From NCBI GenBank assembly GCA_002440805.1, contig DJVD01000116.1, positions 1 to 7,877 on the forward strand: a stretch of DNA of 7,877 nt, written 5' to 3'. The stretch is from Chloroflexi bacterium UBA6265. GTDB taxonomy: Bacteria > Chloroflexota > Chloroflexia > Thermomicrobiales > UBA6265. The notes beneath the pieces were generated by a model. The model was given only the letters and a program-made list of their open reading frames with translations, was not told the DNA's origin and did not search any database. Positions 1 to 6,156 of this stretch are shown here, piece by piece. Position 1 is the first letter of the stretch, and each line of letters opens with the position of its first letter. The translations under genes were made by a program, and so were the position numbers.

Positions 1-381
1 GTTTCCCCGCGCGAACTTCGCGTGCCACAAGATCCCGCCGACGTCAGTCACGCCAACGGCGCGCTGGGCGTAGCCGGCGTCACAATCATTACCAACGATC
101 TCGCTGGCACTACCGGTGATTACGAAGCGATCACCAATCGCGAAGCCCGCACCATGACCTCCCCTCTCGAGGACACGCCATTGGCCACGTTCATCAATTT
201 CGAGCACAGCTGGCTGATGATCACCCAGCCCACCGCCGGCCAAGCACTGGCGCATCTGGAGCAGTATGGCCAGGGGCCCTACTCGGCGGTCCTCCGCACA
301 CATGACGGCCCAATTACGCCGGGAGCCGGCAAGGCGATCGATCCGAACCTGTTGGGCGGTGCGCATTTTGAGCTGAATTAG
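1..381 (+). CDS. VOC/glyoxalase-like domain protein, C-terminal part (5' partial)
   Basis: The frame is open from base 1 to a TAG at 379-381, so the gene begins outside the window. The GTG at 22 is probably internal, because it has no Shine-Dalgarno and the preceding codons read smoothly (V-S-P-R-E-L-R). The 126 visible residues resemble the second half of a glyoxalase-like domain of the Glyoxalase_3 type (VOC superfamily). A segment HANGALGVAGVTIITNDLAG opens a beta-alpha-beta module. It is followed by a helix (DYEAITN), a strand HSWLMITQP, a helix (ALAHLEQYGQGPY) and a strand SAVLRT. Family members are small-molecule binding or metal-dependent enzymes with very varied chemistry, so no reaction can be assigned. 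The domain assignment is from pattern recognition, not a search. The gene converges on the minus-strand pair at 439-1721, with a hairpin terminator between them. Confidence 0.75.
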   Translation, partial: VSPRELRVPQDPADVSHANGALGVAGVTIITNDLAGTTGDYEAITNREARTMTSPLEDTPLATFINFEHSWLMITQPTAGQALAHLEQYGQGPYSAVLRTHDGPITPGAGKAIDPNLLGGAHFELN

Positions 382-395
382 GTAGAAAACGCAAA

Positions 396-427
396 AATGC
401 CCGGATGTCCTCTGAGATCCGGGCATT
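396..427 (-). terminator. Intrinsic terminator, probably bidirectional
   Basis: There is a perfect 11-bp inverted repeat, AATGCCCGGAT (396-406) and ATCCGGGCATT (417-427), with a 10-nt loop. Read on the minus strand the GC-rich stem runs into a run of five T (complement of 393-397), the classical arrangement for ending the transcript that carries the 60-residue gene stopping at 439. On the plus strand the hairpin lies 15 nt after the VOC gene stop, but the T tract is poor, so termination there should be weaker. Confidence 0.85.
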
Positions 428-438
428 GTAGGTTGATG

Positions 439-621
439 CTATTTGAGCGATGAACTGCCGGTATCGGCGCGGTCTGTGGTAGATGTCGCGGCGCTGGATT
501 TTTTGCCGCCCCGTACCATGTCGCGGGCGATCTTGAAAAGAATCCGTGATACCCAGCTGACGATGCTCACGATCACTTTAAGCACCATCAACACGCGTTC
601 AAGCAGTGTGTATTCTTTCAT
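439..621 (-). CDS. Small amphipathic or membrane protein of unknown function (60 aa)
   Basis: I do not recognise this protein. Residues 5-33 are strongly hydrophobic with regularly spaced basic residues (TLLERVLMVLKVIVSIVSWV, then SRILFKIARDM). This fits one membrane helix or a membrane-lying amphipathic helix. The tail from about residue 36 is polar and rich in Lys, Ser and Thr. The case for a real gene is positional. An ideal AAGGAG (minus strand, 635-630) lies 8 nt before the ATG and begins directly after the TAA stop of the 361-residue gene (638-636), so translational coupling is likely. A strong terminator follows its stop. It is therefore the last gene of a two-gene transcript. It could act as a membrane anchor or partner for the upstream product, but that is inference. 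The overlapping plus-strand frame at 443-697 has no comparable signals. Confidence 0.7.
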   Translation of the reverse strand: MKEYTLLERVLMVLKVIVSIVSWVSRILFKIARDMVRGGKKSSAATSTTDRADTGSSSLK

Positions 622-635
622 CGCACGTTCTCCTT

Positions 636-1721
636 TTACCTGGCCACACTACCAGCGCGCGTTACAGTTGCGTGCGGATCGACCAAAATCGCCATGAACA
701 TTGTGTCCGAATTCGAACGCACCGTCAGGTTGTCCGGGTGTCGCACCAACGCTAACCGCGAATCCTGGATCTGCACGCCATCGACTTCGATTTCGCCAGC
801 GAGCACATACAGCAGCACATCGTGATCCGGCGCATGGGGTACGCTGATGACCGTGTCCGGCGGCGCAATGCGGGCATACGCCGCAATGCCATTGCCCAGC
901 ATCTCGGCATCGGCCAGCTGGAGCCAATCTTCATCATCAGTGCGCTGTTGCACGAGCATGGCGGCATCGCCGCCGATGGATTGCTGCCGCACGAACAAAC
1001 CAACCAGCACGCCATCCGCACCGGGGATTCTCGATACCGTCGCCCCGGTTCCCGCCTGCACCACCACCGGCGTCCATGCATCGGCGGCAATCGATTCCTC
1101 GTTCGTTGTCCACTGCATTGGCACACTGGCCACACCCAAGACGGTCTCGTTGGCGTAGCGCATGCTCTTTAATGGCACGTCAGAAAGCAGGCCGCGTTCT
1201 TCAATTGCCCCGAGGGCGTAATATCCTTTGTCGCCAAATCCGGGAACCAGCGCACCCGGTCGAATTGCGCCGGGAAGCGGATCCTTGTTGTCCTGTTCCC
1301 CGCCGGCCGAGAGAAAGAGCTCAACCGCTGGCGCATCTGGCAAGGCATTCATCAGCTGGCGATACGCCAGGATCACAGCAGGATCCGCCTCGCGCGCGAG
1401 CCCGAAATGCTGCTGGAAACTGGTTTGCACCCGATCGGTCACCATCAGCGCACGCAGGCGCGTGCCAATCAGGCGAAGATCAGTTTCGGTGACGCCTTCT
1501 CGATTGAGCCGCCGCTCGTCAAGATGCACCATCTCCGCGCTCATCGCGCGCAGCCAGGCAAACTGCGCATCTTCCATGGCAAGGTGCAGCAATTGATACG
1601 GGTTCTCAACCCGGCCAAACGTGGTTTCGTAAATCCGCTTCTCGTACTCGAGCAGCAGTTTGTGAAGCGCCCGCAAATGGGACGAAATGGTGTTCAGCGA
1701 GGCCTTGGGATCAGTGGTCAT
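636..1721 (-). CDS. Helical N-domain plus pirin/cupin-like C-domain protein (361 aa)
   Basis: Two parts are visible. Residues 1 to about 120 are predicted all-helical (ISSHLRALHKLLLEYEKRIY, then NPYQLLHLAMEDAQFAWLR and a MVHLDERRLN segment). They resemble stand-alone hypothetical proteins of about 115 residues with a LHK/LLxYEK and FAWLRxxS pattern. That likeness is from memory. A linker rich in Gly and Pro covers about 130-160. The remainder is beta-rich, and residues 275-340 (ARIAPPDT, then YVLAGEIEVDG and a hydrophobic strand MFMAILVDP) look like the C-terminal barrel of pirin-type cupins. The usual HxH...E metal site is not intact; only H-A-P-D-H precedes YVLAGE, so metal binding is doubtful. 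The start at 1721 (MTTDPK) is chosen because AAGGA lies 5 nt upstream. The same frame stays open to 1835, but that extension would overlap the divergent cupin gene and looks non-coding. No enzymatic role can be assigned. Confidence 0.85.
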   Translation of the reverse strand: MTTDPKASLNTISSHLRALHKLLLEYEKRIYETTFGRVENPYQLLHLAMEDAQFAWLRAMSAEMVHLDERRLNREGVTETDLRLIGTRLRALMVTDRVQTSFQQHFGLAREADPAVILAYRQLMNALPDAPAVELFLSAGGEQDNKDPLPGAIRPGALVPGFGDKGYYALGAIEERGLLSDVPLKSMRYANETVLGVASVPMQWTTNEESIAADAWTPVVVQAGTGATVSRIPGADGVLVGLFVRQQSIGGDAAMLVQQRTDDEDWLQLADAEMLGNGIAAYARIAPPDTVISVPHAPDHDVLLYVLAGEIEVDGVQIQDSRLALVRHPDNLTVRSNSDTMFMAILVDPHATVTRAGSVAR

Positions 1722-1782
1722 ATCTATCCTTAACTTGCACGTGTATGCTACCCGTATCGTACCCGAGTAGAAGGAGATGAAC
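1722..1782. promoter_or_regulatory. Divergent intergenic region with possible operator repeats
   Basis: These 61 bp separate two start codons pointing away from each other, so they and the adjoining coding ends must hold both promoters. The hexamer TACCCG occurs twice in direct orientation, at 1749-1754 and 1760-1765, exactly 11 bp (about one helical turn) apart. A CACGTG palindrome lies at 1738-1743. Candidate -10 elements are poor: TATGCT at 1744-1749 for the cupin, and TACGAT or TAGCAT on the other strand. None has a good -35 partner, so no promoter is assigned. Shine-Dalgarno sequences are AAGGAG at 1771-1776 for the cupin, and AAGGA on the minus strand for the 361-residue gene. Confidence 0.35.
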
Positions 1783-2187
1783 ATGCTTGTCTCGCCCCTG
1801 ATGTCGCAATCGGCGCGCCATCCCGACGCCGACATTGTATTGGTAGAAGGCGAGCTTGAACCCGCCGAGCCAGGACAACGATTGCTGGTAGCGCCCTATC
1901 ATATCCACCACAATGACGACGAGGTCTTCTACGTCCTGTCAGGCCGCATTGGTTTTGAGGTGGGCGATGAGGAGTACATTGCCGGCCCGGGCGATGCGGT
2001 GATGGTGCCGCCTGGAGCGATTCACAATTGGTGGAATATCGATCCCGAACCGGCCCGCTACCTGATTGCGATGTCAAAAAAGATGGACGACCTGATCATC
2101 GCCATTCATGAACGCCACTACAACGAAGATGAAATGAAGGCGTTGTTCGAGGCACACGATTCCACCTACATTGGCTGGTCACGCTAG
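1783..2187 (+). CDS. Single-domain cupin protein (134 aa), metal-binding type
   Basis: This is a conserved small beta-barrel protein with both cupin motifs complete. Motif 1 reads H-I-H-(4)-E-(6)-G in the segment PYHIHHNDDEVFYVLSG. Motif 2 reads G-(5)-P-x-G-(2)-H-(3)-N in GDAVMVPPGAIHNWWN. The three His and one Glu that normally bind a divalent metal (Fe, Mn, Ni or Zn in known cupins) are all present. Single-domain cupins include dioxygenases, isomerases and sensors, so the reaction is open. No signal peptide is seen, so a cytoplasmic location is likely. The last 40 residues form a helical tail (KKMDDLIIAIHERHYNEDEM). The ATG at 1783 is preferred over the in-frame ATG at 1777, because AAGGAG (1771-1776) abuts the latter and lies 6 nt from the former. 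The gene is divergent from the pirin-like gene, and its stop overlaps the convergent MFS gene. Confidence 0.93.
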   Translation: MLVSPLMSQSARHPDADIVLVEGELEPAEPGQRLLVAPYHIHHNDDEVFYVLSGRIGFEVGDEEYIAGPGDAVMVPPGAIHNWWNIDPEPARYLIAMSKKMDDLIIAIHERHYNEDEMKALFEAHDSTYIGWSR

Positions 2188-3437
2188 CGAGCATCACGCA
2201 TACGGCGGTTGGCTGTGCGGATCACTTCATCCAGGTGGAGGGCGCGACTGCCGACCATAAAGATCACCAGTGTGACGCAAAGCATGGCAAACACCATCAG
2301 GAATAACTGCCCGGTGGTGATGTAATCGAGCAATGCGCCCCCACCGACCGATCCTACGATGTTGCCGAAGCCAAACGACGTTGTTGTTAACAACGCCTGG
2401 GTCGTGGCCGGATGCTGTCCACCGGCCAGCTTGTGCGCAAGCGGCACGCTCACGACCAGGAAGAGGGCAAACGTGGTCATGTGCATCGTCTGCACGGCAA
2501 TGACCCACGCTGCATCGGCGATGAGCCAGAGCAGCAGGAACCGCAGCGCATAGGTGGTGATCACGATCAGGATGAGGCGACGTTCGCCCAACTTGCGAAT
2601 GAGACGCCCTGCAAACATGAAGGCCGGCAGCTCGGCGGCCGCACCGATCGCAAAGGCGATACCTACCTGGTTGGTACTGCCGCCGAGGGTATCGCGCATA
2701 TGAATACCCAGTGCCAGGTAAATTGTGGCGTACGCCACCATCAGCAGGAAGGCCACAACCAGTAGCAGGATAAGTGGCTTGTTGGCCTGCACATCCTTGA
2801 GGCCATCGATAATTTGCGATGGCTGCCGAGACGCAAGGTTCGGCAACCTCCACATCGAGAGCAGGGTGAGAATCAGGAATCCGGCGTATGCATACAGGAA
2901 CAGGCTGGAGACATCCTTGCCCATGATCCGGCCAAGTCCCAATACGGCAACAAAATACCCCACCGAACCCCATGACCGAATGTTGCCAAATGATCGGTGC
3001 GTGTGCTCGCTCAGGGCGATTGCGTAAGCATCAAGCAAGGCCCGCAACGGCACCAGGCTAAATGCCAGCGCGGTAACAAACACGAATACGGTCGTGAAGG
3101 TGCTGGCCTGGGCCACGCCAATAGCGAAAAGGGCCGTCAGGAGCAACGCCAGCCGCAACACGAGGCGATGGATCCCCAGCGCATCCATGACCGATCCCCA
3201 AAAGGGTCCCGAAAGCGCTAACCCTACGGCGGGCATGGCGGTGAGGATACCAACCTGCAATCCCGTGAATTCCAGCGAGCGATAGTACATCGCGATATAG
3301 GGATTAAAGGCAGCAATGGCGCCGAAGAACCATAAATAGCCAAAGCCGGACATCAAAATCGCCGACCTCCACCTTGCCCTGGGGAGATCGGCGACAGTGT
3401 TTTTCACGGATGTGCCTGCGGCGGTTGGAATGTTCAC
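2184..3437 (-). CDS. MFS transporter, HcaT/MFS_1-like, last of three paralogues (417 aa)
   Basis: This is an inner-membrane carrier with about twelve hydrophobic segments and a polar loop between the two six-helix halves (about residues 198-221). Residues 29-54 carry the family opening FGYLWFFGAIAAF, then MYYRSLEF. The MFS motif A between helices 2 and 3 reads G-S-V-M-D-A-L-G-I-H-R (about 81-90). A degenerate second copy follows helix 8 (AGRLIRKLGERR). Helix 10 has Q-T-M-H-M-T-T-F, and a glycine-rich stretch FGFGNIVGSVGGGALLDY lies near helix 11. These features match the HcaT-type MFS_1-like family; the substrate is unknown. The GTG start at 3437 is chosen because AGGGA lies 10 nt upstream, and it gives about 28 residues before helix 1, close to the two paralogues. 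The ATG at 3530 would add 31 residues, has no Shine-Dalgarno and lies inside a palindrome. In a hand alignment 35 of 60 residues around helices 1-3 match the next paralogue. Confidence 0.9.
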   Translation of the reverse strand: MNIPTAAGTSVKNTVADLPRARWRSAILMSGFGYLWFFGAIAAFNPYIAMYYRSLEFTGLQVGILTAMPAVGLALSGPFWGSVMDALGIHRLVLRLALLLTALFAIGVAQASTFTTVFVFVTALAFSLVPLRALLDAYAIALSEHTHRSFGNIRSWGSVGYFVAVLGLGRIMGKDVSSLFLYAYAGFLILTLLSMWRLPNLASRQPSQIIDGLKDVQANKPLILLLVVAFLLMVAYATIYLALGIHMRDTLGGSTNQVGIAFAIGAAAELPAFMFAGRLIRKLGERRLILIVITTYALRFLLLWLIADAAWVIAVQTMHMTTFALFLVVSVPLAHKLAGGQHPATTQALLTTTSFGFGNIVGSVGGGALLDYITTGQLFLMVFAMLCVTLVIFMVGSRALHLDEVIRTANRRMRDAR

Positions 3438-3520
3438 GGGGCGGTCATCCCTGCTACCCGGCCCTGGGGTGAGGATTGAGCTACGGAATTGAGTATTCGG
3501 CGCCTTTGCCGAACGCCCCC

Positions 3521-3549
3521 ATTGTGACATTTTTCACAAATGATATCAA
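3521..3549 (-). promoter_or_regulatory. Candidate promoter overlapping a Crp/Fnr-type palindrome
   Basis: On the minus strand TTGATA (3549-3544) and CACAAT (3526-3521) are 17 bp apart. They match the sigma-70 consensus at 5 of 6 and 4 of 6 positions. Between them and over the -10 lies a perfect inverted repeat, TTGTGA-N6-TCACAA (3522-3539). It contains TGTGA-N6-TCACA, the classical core for Crp-family regulators. If this promoter is used, bound protein would block it. If a weaker downstream promoter is used, the site could activate. The -35 hexamer overlaps the stop codon of the upstream MFS gene. The position supports starting the downstream gene at 3437, not at the ATG inside the palindrome. 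Confidence 0.5.
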
Positions 3550-4751
3550 CCCACTGGCAGTGCGGGTTTTTCCTCTCTCCAAAGCCGAACACTCATCCCA
3601 TACAGCACCAGTACCACCATCATCAGGATCGCGACACCAACATACGCTGCCCGGGTGTGATCGAGGAGCGCGCCACCAAGAAACGAGCCCACAACATTGC
3701 CGAAACCAAATGCGGCCATGGTGAGCAACGCCTGCACGGTGGCGGGATGCCTCCCCTTGCCCAGCTGATGGGCGCGCGGGATGCACACCACCAGGAAACC
3801 GCCAAACGTCAGCCCGTGCATCGCCTGCAGGGCAATCACGGCCCCTGGCGAATCCACAACCGCCAGCAACAGCATCCGAACGGCATAGAGCACGATGATA
3901 ATGGCGATGAGACGGTCTGCGCCGACGCGACGATACAGCCATGCTCCAACGAGGAACACCGGCAATTCGCTCACCGCAGCCACCGCGAATGCAACACCTA
4001 CCTGGCTGGCGTTTCCGCCCATCGAAGTGATGTGATATCCCAGCGACGAGACGATCATGAATGCCGCCACGGCTTGCGCGAACGCGACCAGCAGCACCAT
4101 CATCAACCGGCGATTGTGGACCAACTCGCCCACACCTTCGAGCAATGGGCGACGAACCTGCCGGGGCAACTGCGGCAAGGCGAACGTGGATATCAGCGTC
4201 AGCAGCAAACTTACGCCATAGGCCACGAGGAAGAAGGAGGTGACTTTCTCGTTCATCACCCGGCCGAGCGTCAGCGCAAATGCCGTGTAGCCGAACGCAC
4301 CCCACAATCGAATCCTGCCGAAGGGGCGATTGACGCGATCACCGATCAGTACCGCGAAGTGGTCCATCAGACTGCGCAGCGGCACTGTTGAAAAGGAAAG
4401 CAGCGTAATGCCCGCAAACACGAGCCAAAATCCCTCGGCCCGGCTGGAGAGCACTGCCAACACGGCACCAAGGGCGAGCGATATCCTCAGGATGACCCGA
4501 TGGGCAGCCAGCGTATCGGCCACTGCGCCCCACATCGCGCTGGTGAGCGCGAGGGCAATTGCTGGCATGGCGGCCAGCAGGCCCACCTGCACACTGCTGA
4601 AATCGAGCGATCGGTAATAGATTGCCGCAAATGGCGTGAAGGCCGCGATACCGGCGAAGAACCAGACATACCCGAAACTGATCATCCAATGCGCCGCTGG
4701 CCAACTGGTTTCCGTGGTGTGCACATCATCGTGCACCTGAACCTTCATCAT
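3546..4751 (-). CDS. MFS transporter, HcaT/MFS_1-like, middle paralogue (401 aa)
   Basis: This is a twelve-helix inner-membrane carrier closely related to the gene after it. It begins its first helix with MISFGYVWFFAGIAAF and continues with IYYRSLDF. The helix 2-3 motif A is W-G-A-V-A-D-T-L-A-A-H-R. A loop motif RPFGRIRLWGAFGY occurs in all three paralogues in related form. Helix 8 carries S-E-L-P with a conserved acidic residue, followed by LYRRVG. Helix 10 has Q-A-M-H-G-L-T-F. The glycine-rich segment FGFGNVVGSFLGGALLDH lies near the end. The start at 4751 is chosen because GAGGA lies 8 nt upstream; the ATG at 4769 has no Shine-Dalgarno. It lies 42 bp after the preceding MFS stop, so co-transcription is likely. 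The last residues are a short charged cytoplasmic tail. The substrate is unknown; aromatic or other carboxylic acids are a family-based guess. Confidence 0.92.
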   Translation of the reverse strand: MMKVQVHDDVHTTETSWPAAHWMISFGYVWFFAGIAAFTPFAAIYYRSLDFSSVQVGLLAAMPAIALALTSAMWGAVADTLAAHRVILRISLALGAVLAVLSSRAEGFWLVFAGITLLSFSTVPLRSLMDHFAVLIGDRVNRPFGRIRLWGAFGYTAFALTLGRVMNEKVTSFFLVAYGVSLLLTLISTFALPQLPRQVRRPLLEGVGELVHNRRLMMVLLVAFAQAVAAFMIVSSLGYHITSMGGNASQVGVAFAVAAVSELPVFLVGAWLYRRVGADRLIAIIIVLYAVRMLLLAVVDSPGAVIALQAMHGLTFGGFLVVCIPRAHQLGKGRHPATVQALLTMAAFGFGNVVGSFLGGALLDHTRAAYVGVAILMMVVLVLYGMSVRLWREEKPALPVG

Positions 4752-4773
4752 GTCCCATTTCCTCGCCATTGAA

Positions 4774-4783
4774 GAACGTGTTC
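4774..4783. repeat. Short inverted repeat GAACGTGTTC in the MFS gap
   Basis: The arms GAAC and GTTC flank a 2-bp centre in the 42-bp space between two MFS genes, 23 bp upstream of the middle gene's start. It could be a protein-binding half-turn palindrome, but ten bases is short and no match to a named operator is claimed. Nothing else is visible in this gap except the Shine-Dalgarno (4764-4760). Confidence 0.2.
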
Positions 4784-4793
4784 CAGCCCCGCG

Positions 4794-6011
4794 CTAGGAT
4801 GCACCAGCAGCCGGAGGATCGTAGGCATCGCGCGAGATCCGGCGCGTGCCAATAAAGAAAATCACCAGTGTTGTGGCCATAATGAGGGCCACGAATCGGT
4901 AAATCATTGAGGTGGAAACGTGGTCGATCGCGATGCCTCCGGCCAGCGAGCCAATAATGCTGCCGAGTCCCATGCTCACCATGGCGAGCAGTGCCTGGGC
5001 GGTGGCGGCATGTTCCCTGCCGACCAGCCGATGGGCCAGGGTGACCGATGCGATCAAAAACATTCCGAATGAGAGGCCATGCATCGCCTGGGCGATGAGC
5101 ACAGTGGATGTCTCCGTGCCAAACCCGAGCAGGGTGAAGCGGGCGATATAAAAGAACAGGCCGATGAAGATGACATTGCGTGCCCCGAGACGGCGAAGGA
5201 TAACTGCACCAAAGCCGATAATCGGAAGCTCGCTGAGCGCACTGGTGGCAAACGCAACACCCGCGACGCTGGTACTCCCTCCGAGGCTCTGAATGTGTAG
5301 CGTGAGATAGATATTCAGCGCGGTATAGCCCGCCGAGATCATGAACGCTACCAGCAACAGCAGCCGGTAGCCGTGGTTCTCAATCACTTTGCCAATGCCG
5401 CCGAAGATATTACGCGCCTGCCGCTCACCCAGGGGAGGGAGTCTCCATGCCACCAGGAATGCGATCACATAACAGGCGGCATACACGTAGATAAAAATAG
5501 TGGTCAGCCCGTCGGCCATCACCCGCCCCAGGACGACCACGATACTGGTGAAGCCAAGCGATCCAAAAATGCGCAACACCCCGTAAGGCGCACCGCCGCG
5601 TTCCACGGCGGAAACAGCGTAGCTGTCCCACAAGCTGGGCACTGGCACCAGCACCAGCGAGAGCATCGCCATGGCGAACAGGAATGGCACAAACGCCGTG
5701 ATATGCGCGAGTGAGAGGATGATCAGCACCGACAGCAACAACACCGCGCGCATGATCTGACGGTGAATGCCGTAGGTGTCGGCGAGCAACCCCCAAATCG
5801 GCCCGGTGATCGCTGTGGAGATGGCTGGCAACGCTGTAAGCAGCCCGAGCTCCATTCCGGAAAAGCCAAGGCTGCGGTAGTACAGCACATTGAATGGCAG
5901 GAACGCGCCTACTCCGGCATAGAACCAGAAATAGCCCGCCCCAATAGTCACGCTCTCCGAGCGCGCCTCTGCTCGCACTGTGGAAGGAACACGTGCCCGT
6001 GTGAATCGCAT
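4794..6011 (-). CDS. MFS transporter, HcaT/MFS_1-like, first paralogue (405 aa)
   Basis: This is a twelve-helix inner-membrane carrier and the most divergent of the three paralogues. The first helix reads GAGYFWFYAGVGAF and is followed by VLYYRSLGFSG. Motif A is W-G-L-L-A-D-T-Y-G-I-H-R, the best preserved of the set. Other shared marks are APYGVLRIFGSLGF, S-E-L-P in helix 8 with ILRRLG after it, Q-A-M-H-G-L-S-F in helix 10, and MGLGSIIGSLAGG near helix 11. The ATG at 6011 is chosen. AGGA lies 10 nt and a second AGG 5 nt upstream, and it gives a 22-residue N-terminus like the middle paralogue. The frame stays open to a TTG at 6056, but that start has no Shine-Dalgarno. The gene is the first MFS after the DASS permease, 145 bp from its stop. 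The substrate is unknown. Confidence 0.92.
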   Translation of the reverse strand: MRFTRARVPSTVRAEARSESVTIGAGYFWFYAGVGAFLPFNVLYYRSLGFSGMELGLLTALPAISTAITGPIWGLLADTYGIHRQIMRAVLLLSVLIILSLAHITAFVPFLFAMAMLSLVLVPVPSLWDSYAVSAVERGGAPYGVLRIFGSLGFTSIVVVLGRVMADGLTTIFIYVYAACYVIAFLVAWRLPPLGERQARNIFGGIGKVIENHGYRLLLLVAFMISAGYTALNIYLTLHIQSLGGSTSVAGVAFATSALSELPIIGFGAVILRRLGARNVIFIGLFFYIARFTLLGFGTETSTVLIAQAMHGLSFGMFLIASVTLAHRLVGREHAATAQALLAMVSMGLGSIIGSLAGGIAIDHVSTSMIYRFVALIMATTLVIFFIGTRRISRDAYDPPAAGAS

Positions 6012-6012
6012 G

Positions 6013-6038
6013 GTTACCTGTTCCTGAACACGCGTAAC
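6013..6038 (-). promoter_or_regulatory. Nested inverted repeat around the ribosome binding site of the first MFS gene
   Basis: An outer pair GTTAC (6013-6017) and GTAAC (6034-6038) encloses TGTTC-CT-GAACA (6019-6030). In the minus-strand mRNA this could fold into a hairpin. The outer stem has 5 bp and the inner stem 4 bp, with an internal loop of 3 and 1 nt. The AGGA Shine-Dalgarno overlaps the tip and the inner stem, and the ATG follows one base after the outer stem. It could tune translation, or the inner palindrome could be a DNA operator. Both are inference. Confidence 0.3.
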
Positions 6039-6069
6039 TGTCGCCACGATTGGCAAAGATCAATGCATC

Positions 6070-6075
6070 ATCATA
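6070..6075 (-). promoter_or_regulatory. Possible -10 element for the MFS operon
   Basis: TATGAT on the minus strand matches the sigma-70 -10 consensus at 5 of 6 positions and would start transcription about 50 nt before the first MFS ATG. No good -35 lies 16-18 bp upstream (CTGCAT at 17 bp is poor), so the call is weak. The rest of the 145-bp gap (6012-6156) holds two small stem-loops without T tracts (6100-6111 and 6131-6142) and no terminator that I can support. Confidence 0.25.
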
Positions 6076-6156
6076 CTTTGAATCGCTGCGAATGCAGAGG
6101 GGATTTCTCCCAGACTCCCCGCTTCTTCGGCCCGCAACCGGGACGATGAATATGGC

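Noticed and set aside
443..697. An 84-residue plus-strand frame overlapping the small 60-residue gene
   Set aside because: It would cross the end of the 361-residue gene and has no Shine-Dalgarno. The opposite strand has a textbook one coupled to the upstream stop, followed by a terminator.
1722..1835. N-terminal extension of the 361-residue protein to a start at 1835
   Set aside because: It would overlap the divergent cupin gene and consume its Shine-Dalgarno. The extension has no domain character, and the internal ATG at 1721 has AAGGA at good spacing.
3540..4391. A 283-residue plus-strand frame and a 274-residue minus-strand frame (3481-4305) over the middle MFS gene
   Set aside because: Both are compositionally odd shadows of a recognisable 12-helix carrier in the other frame, and neither has a plausible ribosome binding site.
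6099..6142. Stem-loops after the permease stop (GGGA-GAAA-TCCC and CCCG-GTTG-CGGG on the minus strand) as a terminator
   Set aside because: Stems are only 4 bp and no T tract follows, so termination between the permease and the MFS genes is not supported.
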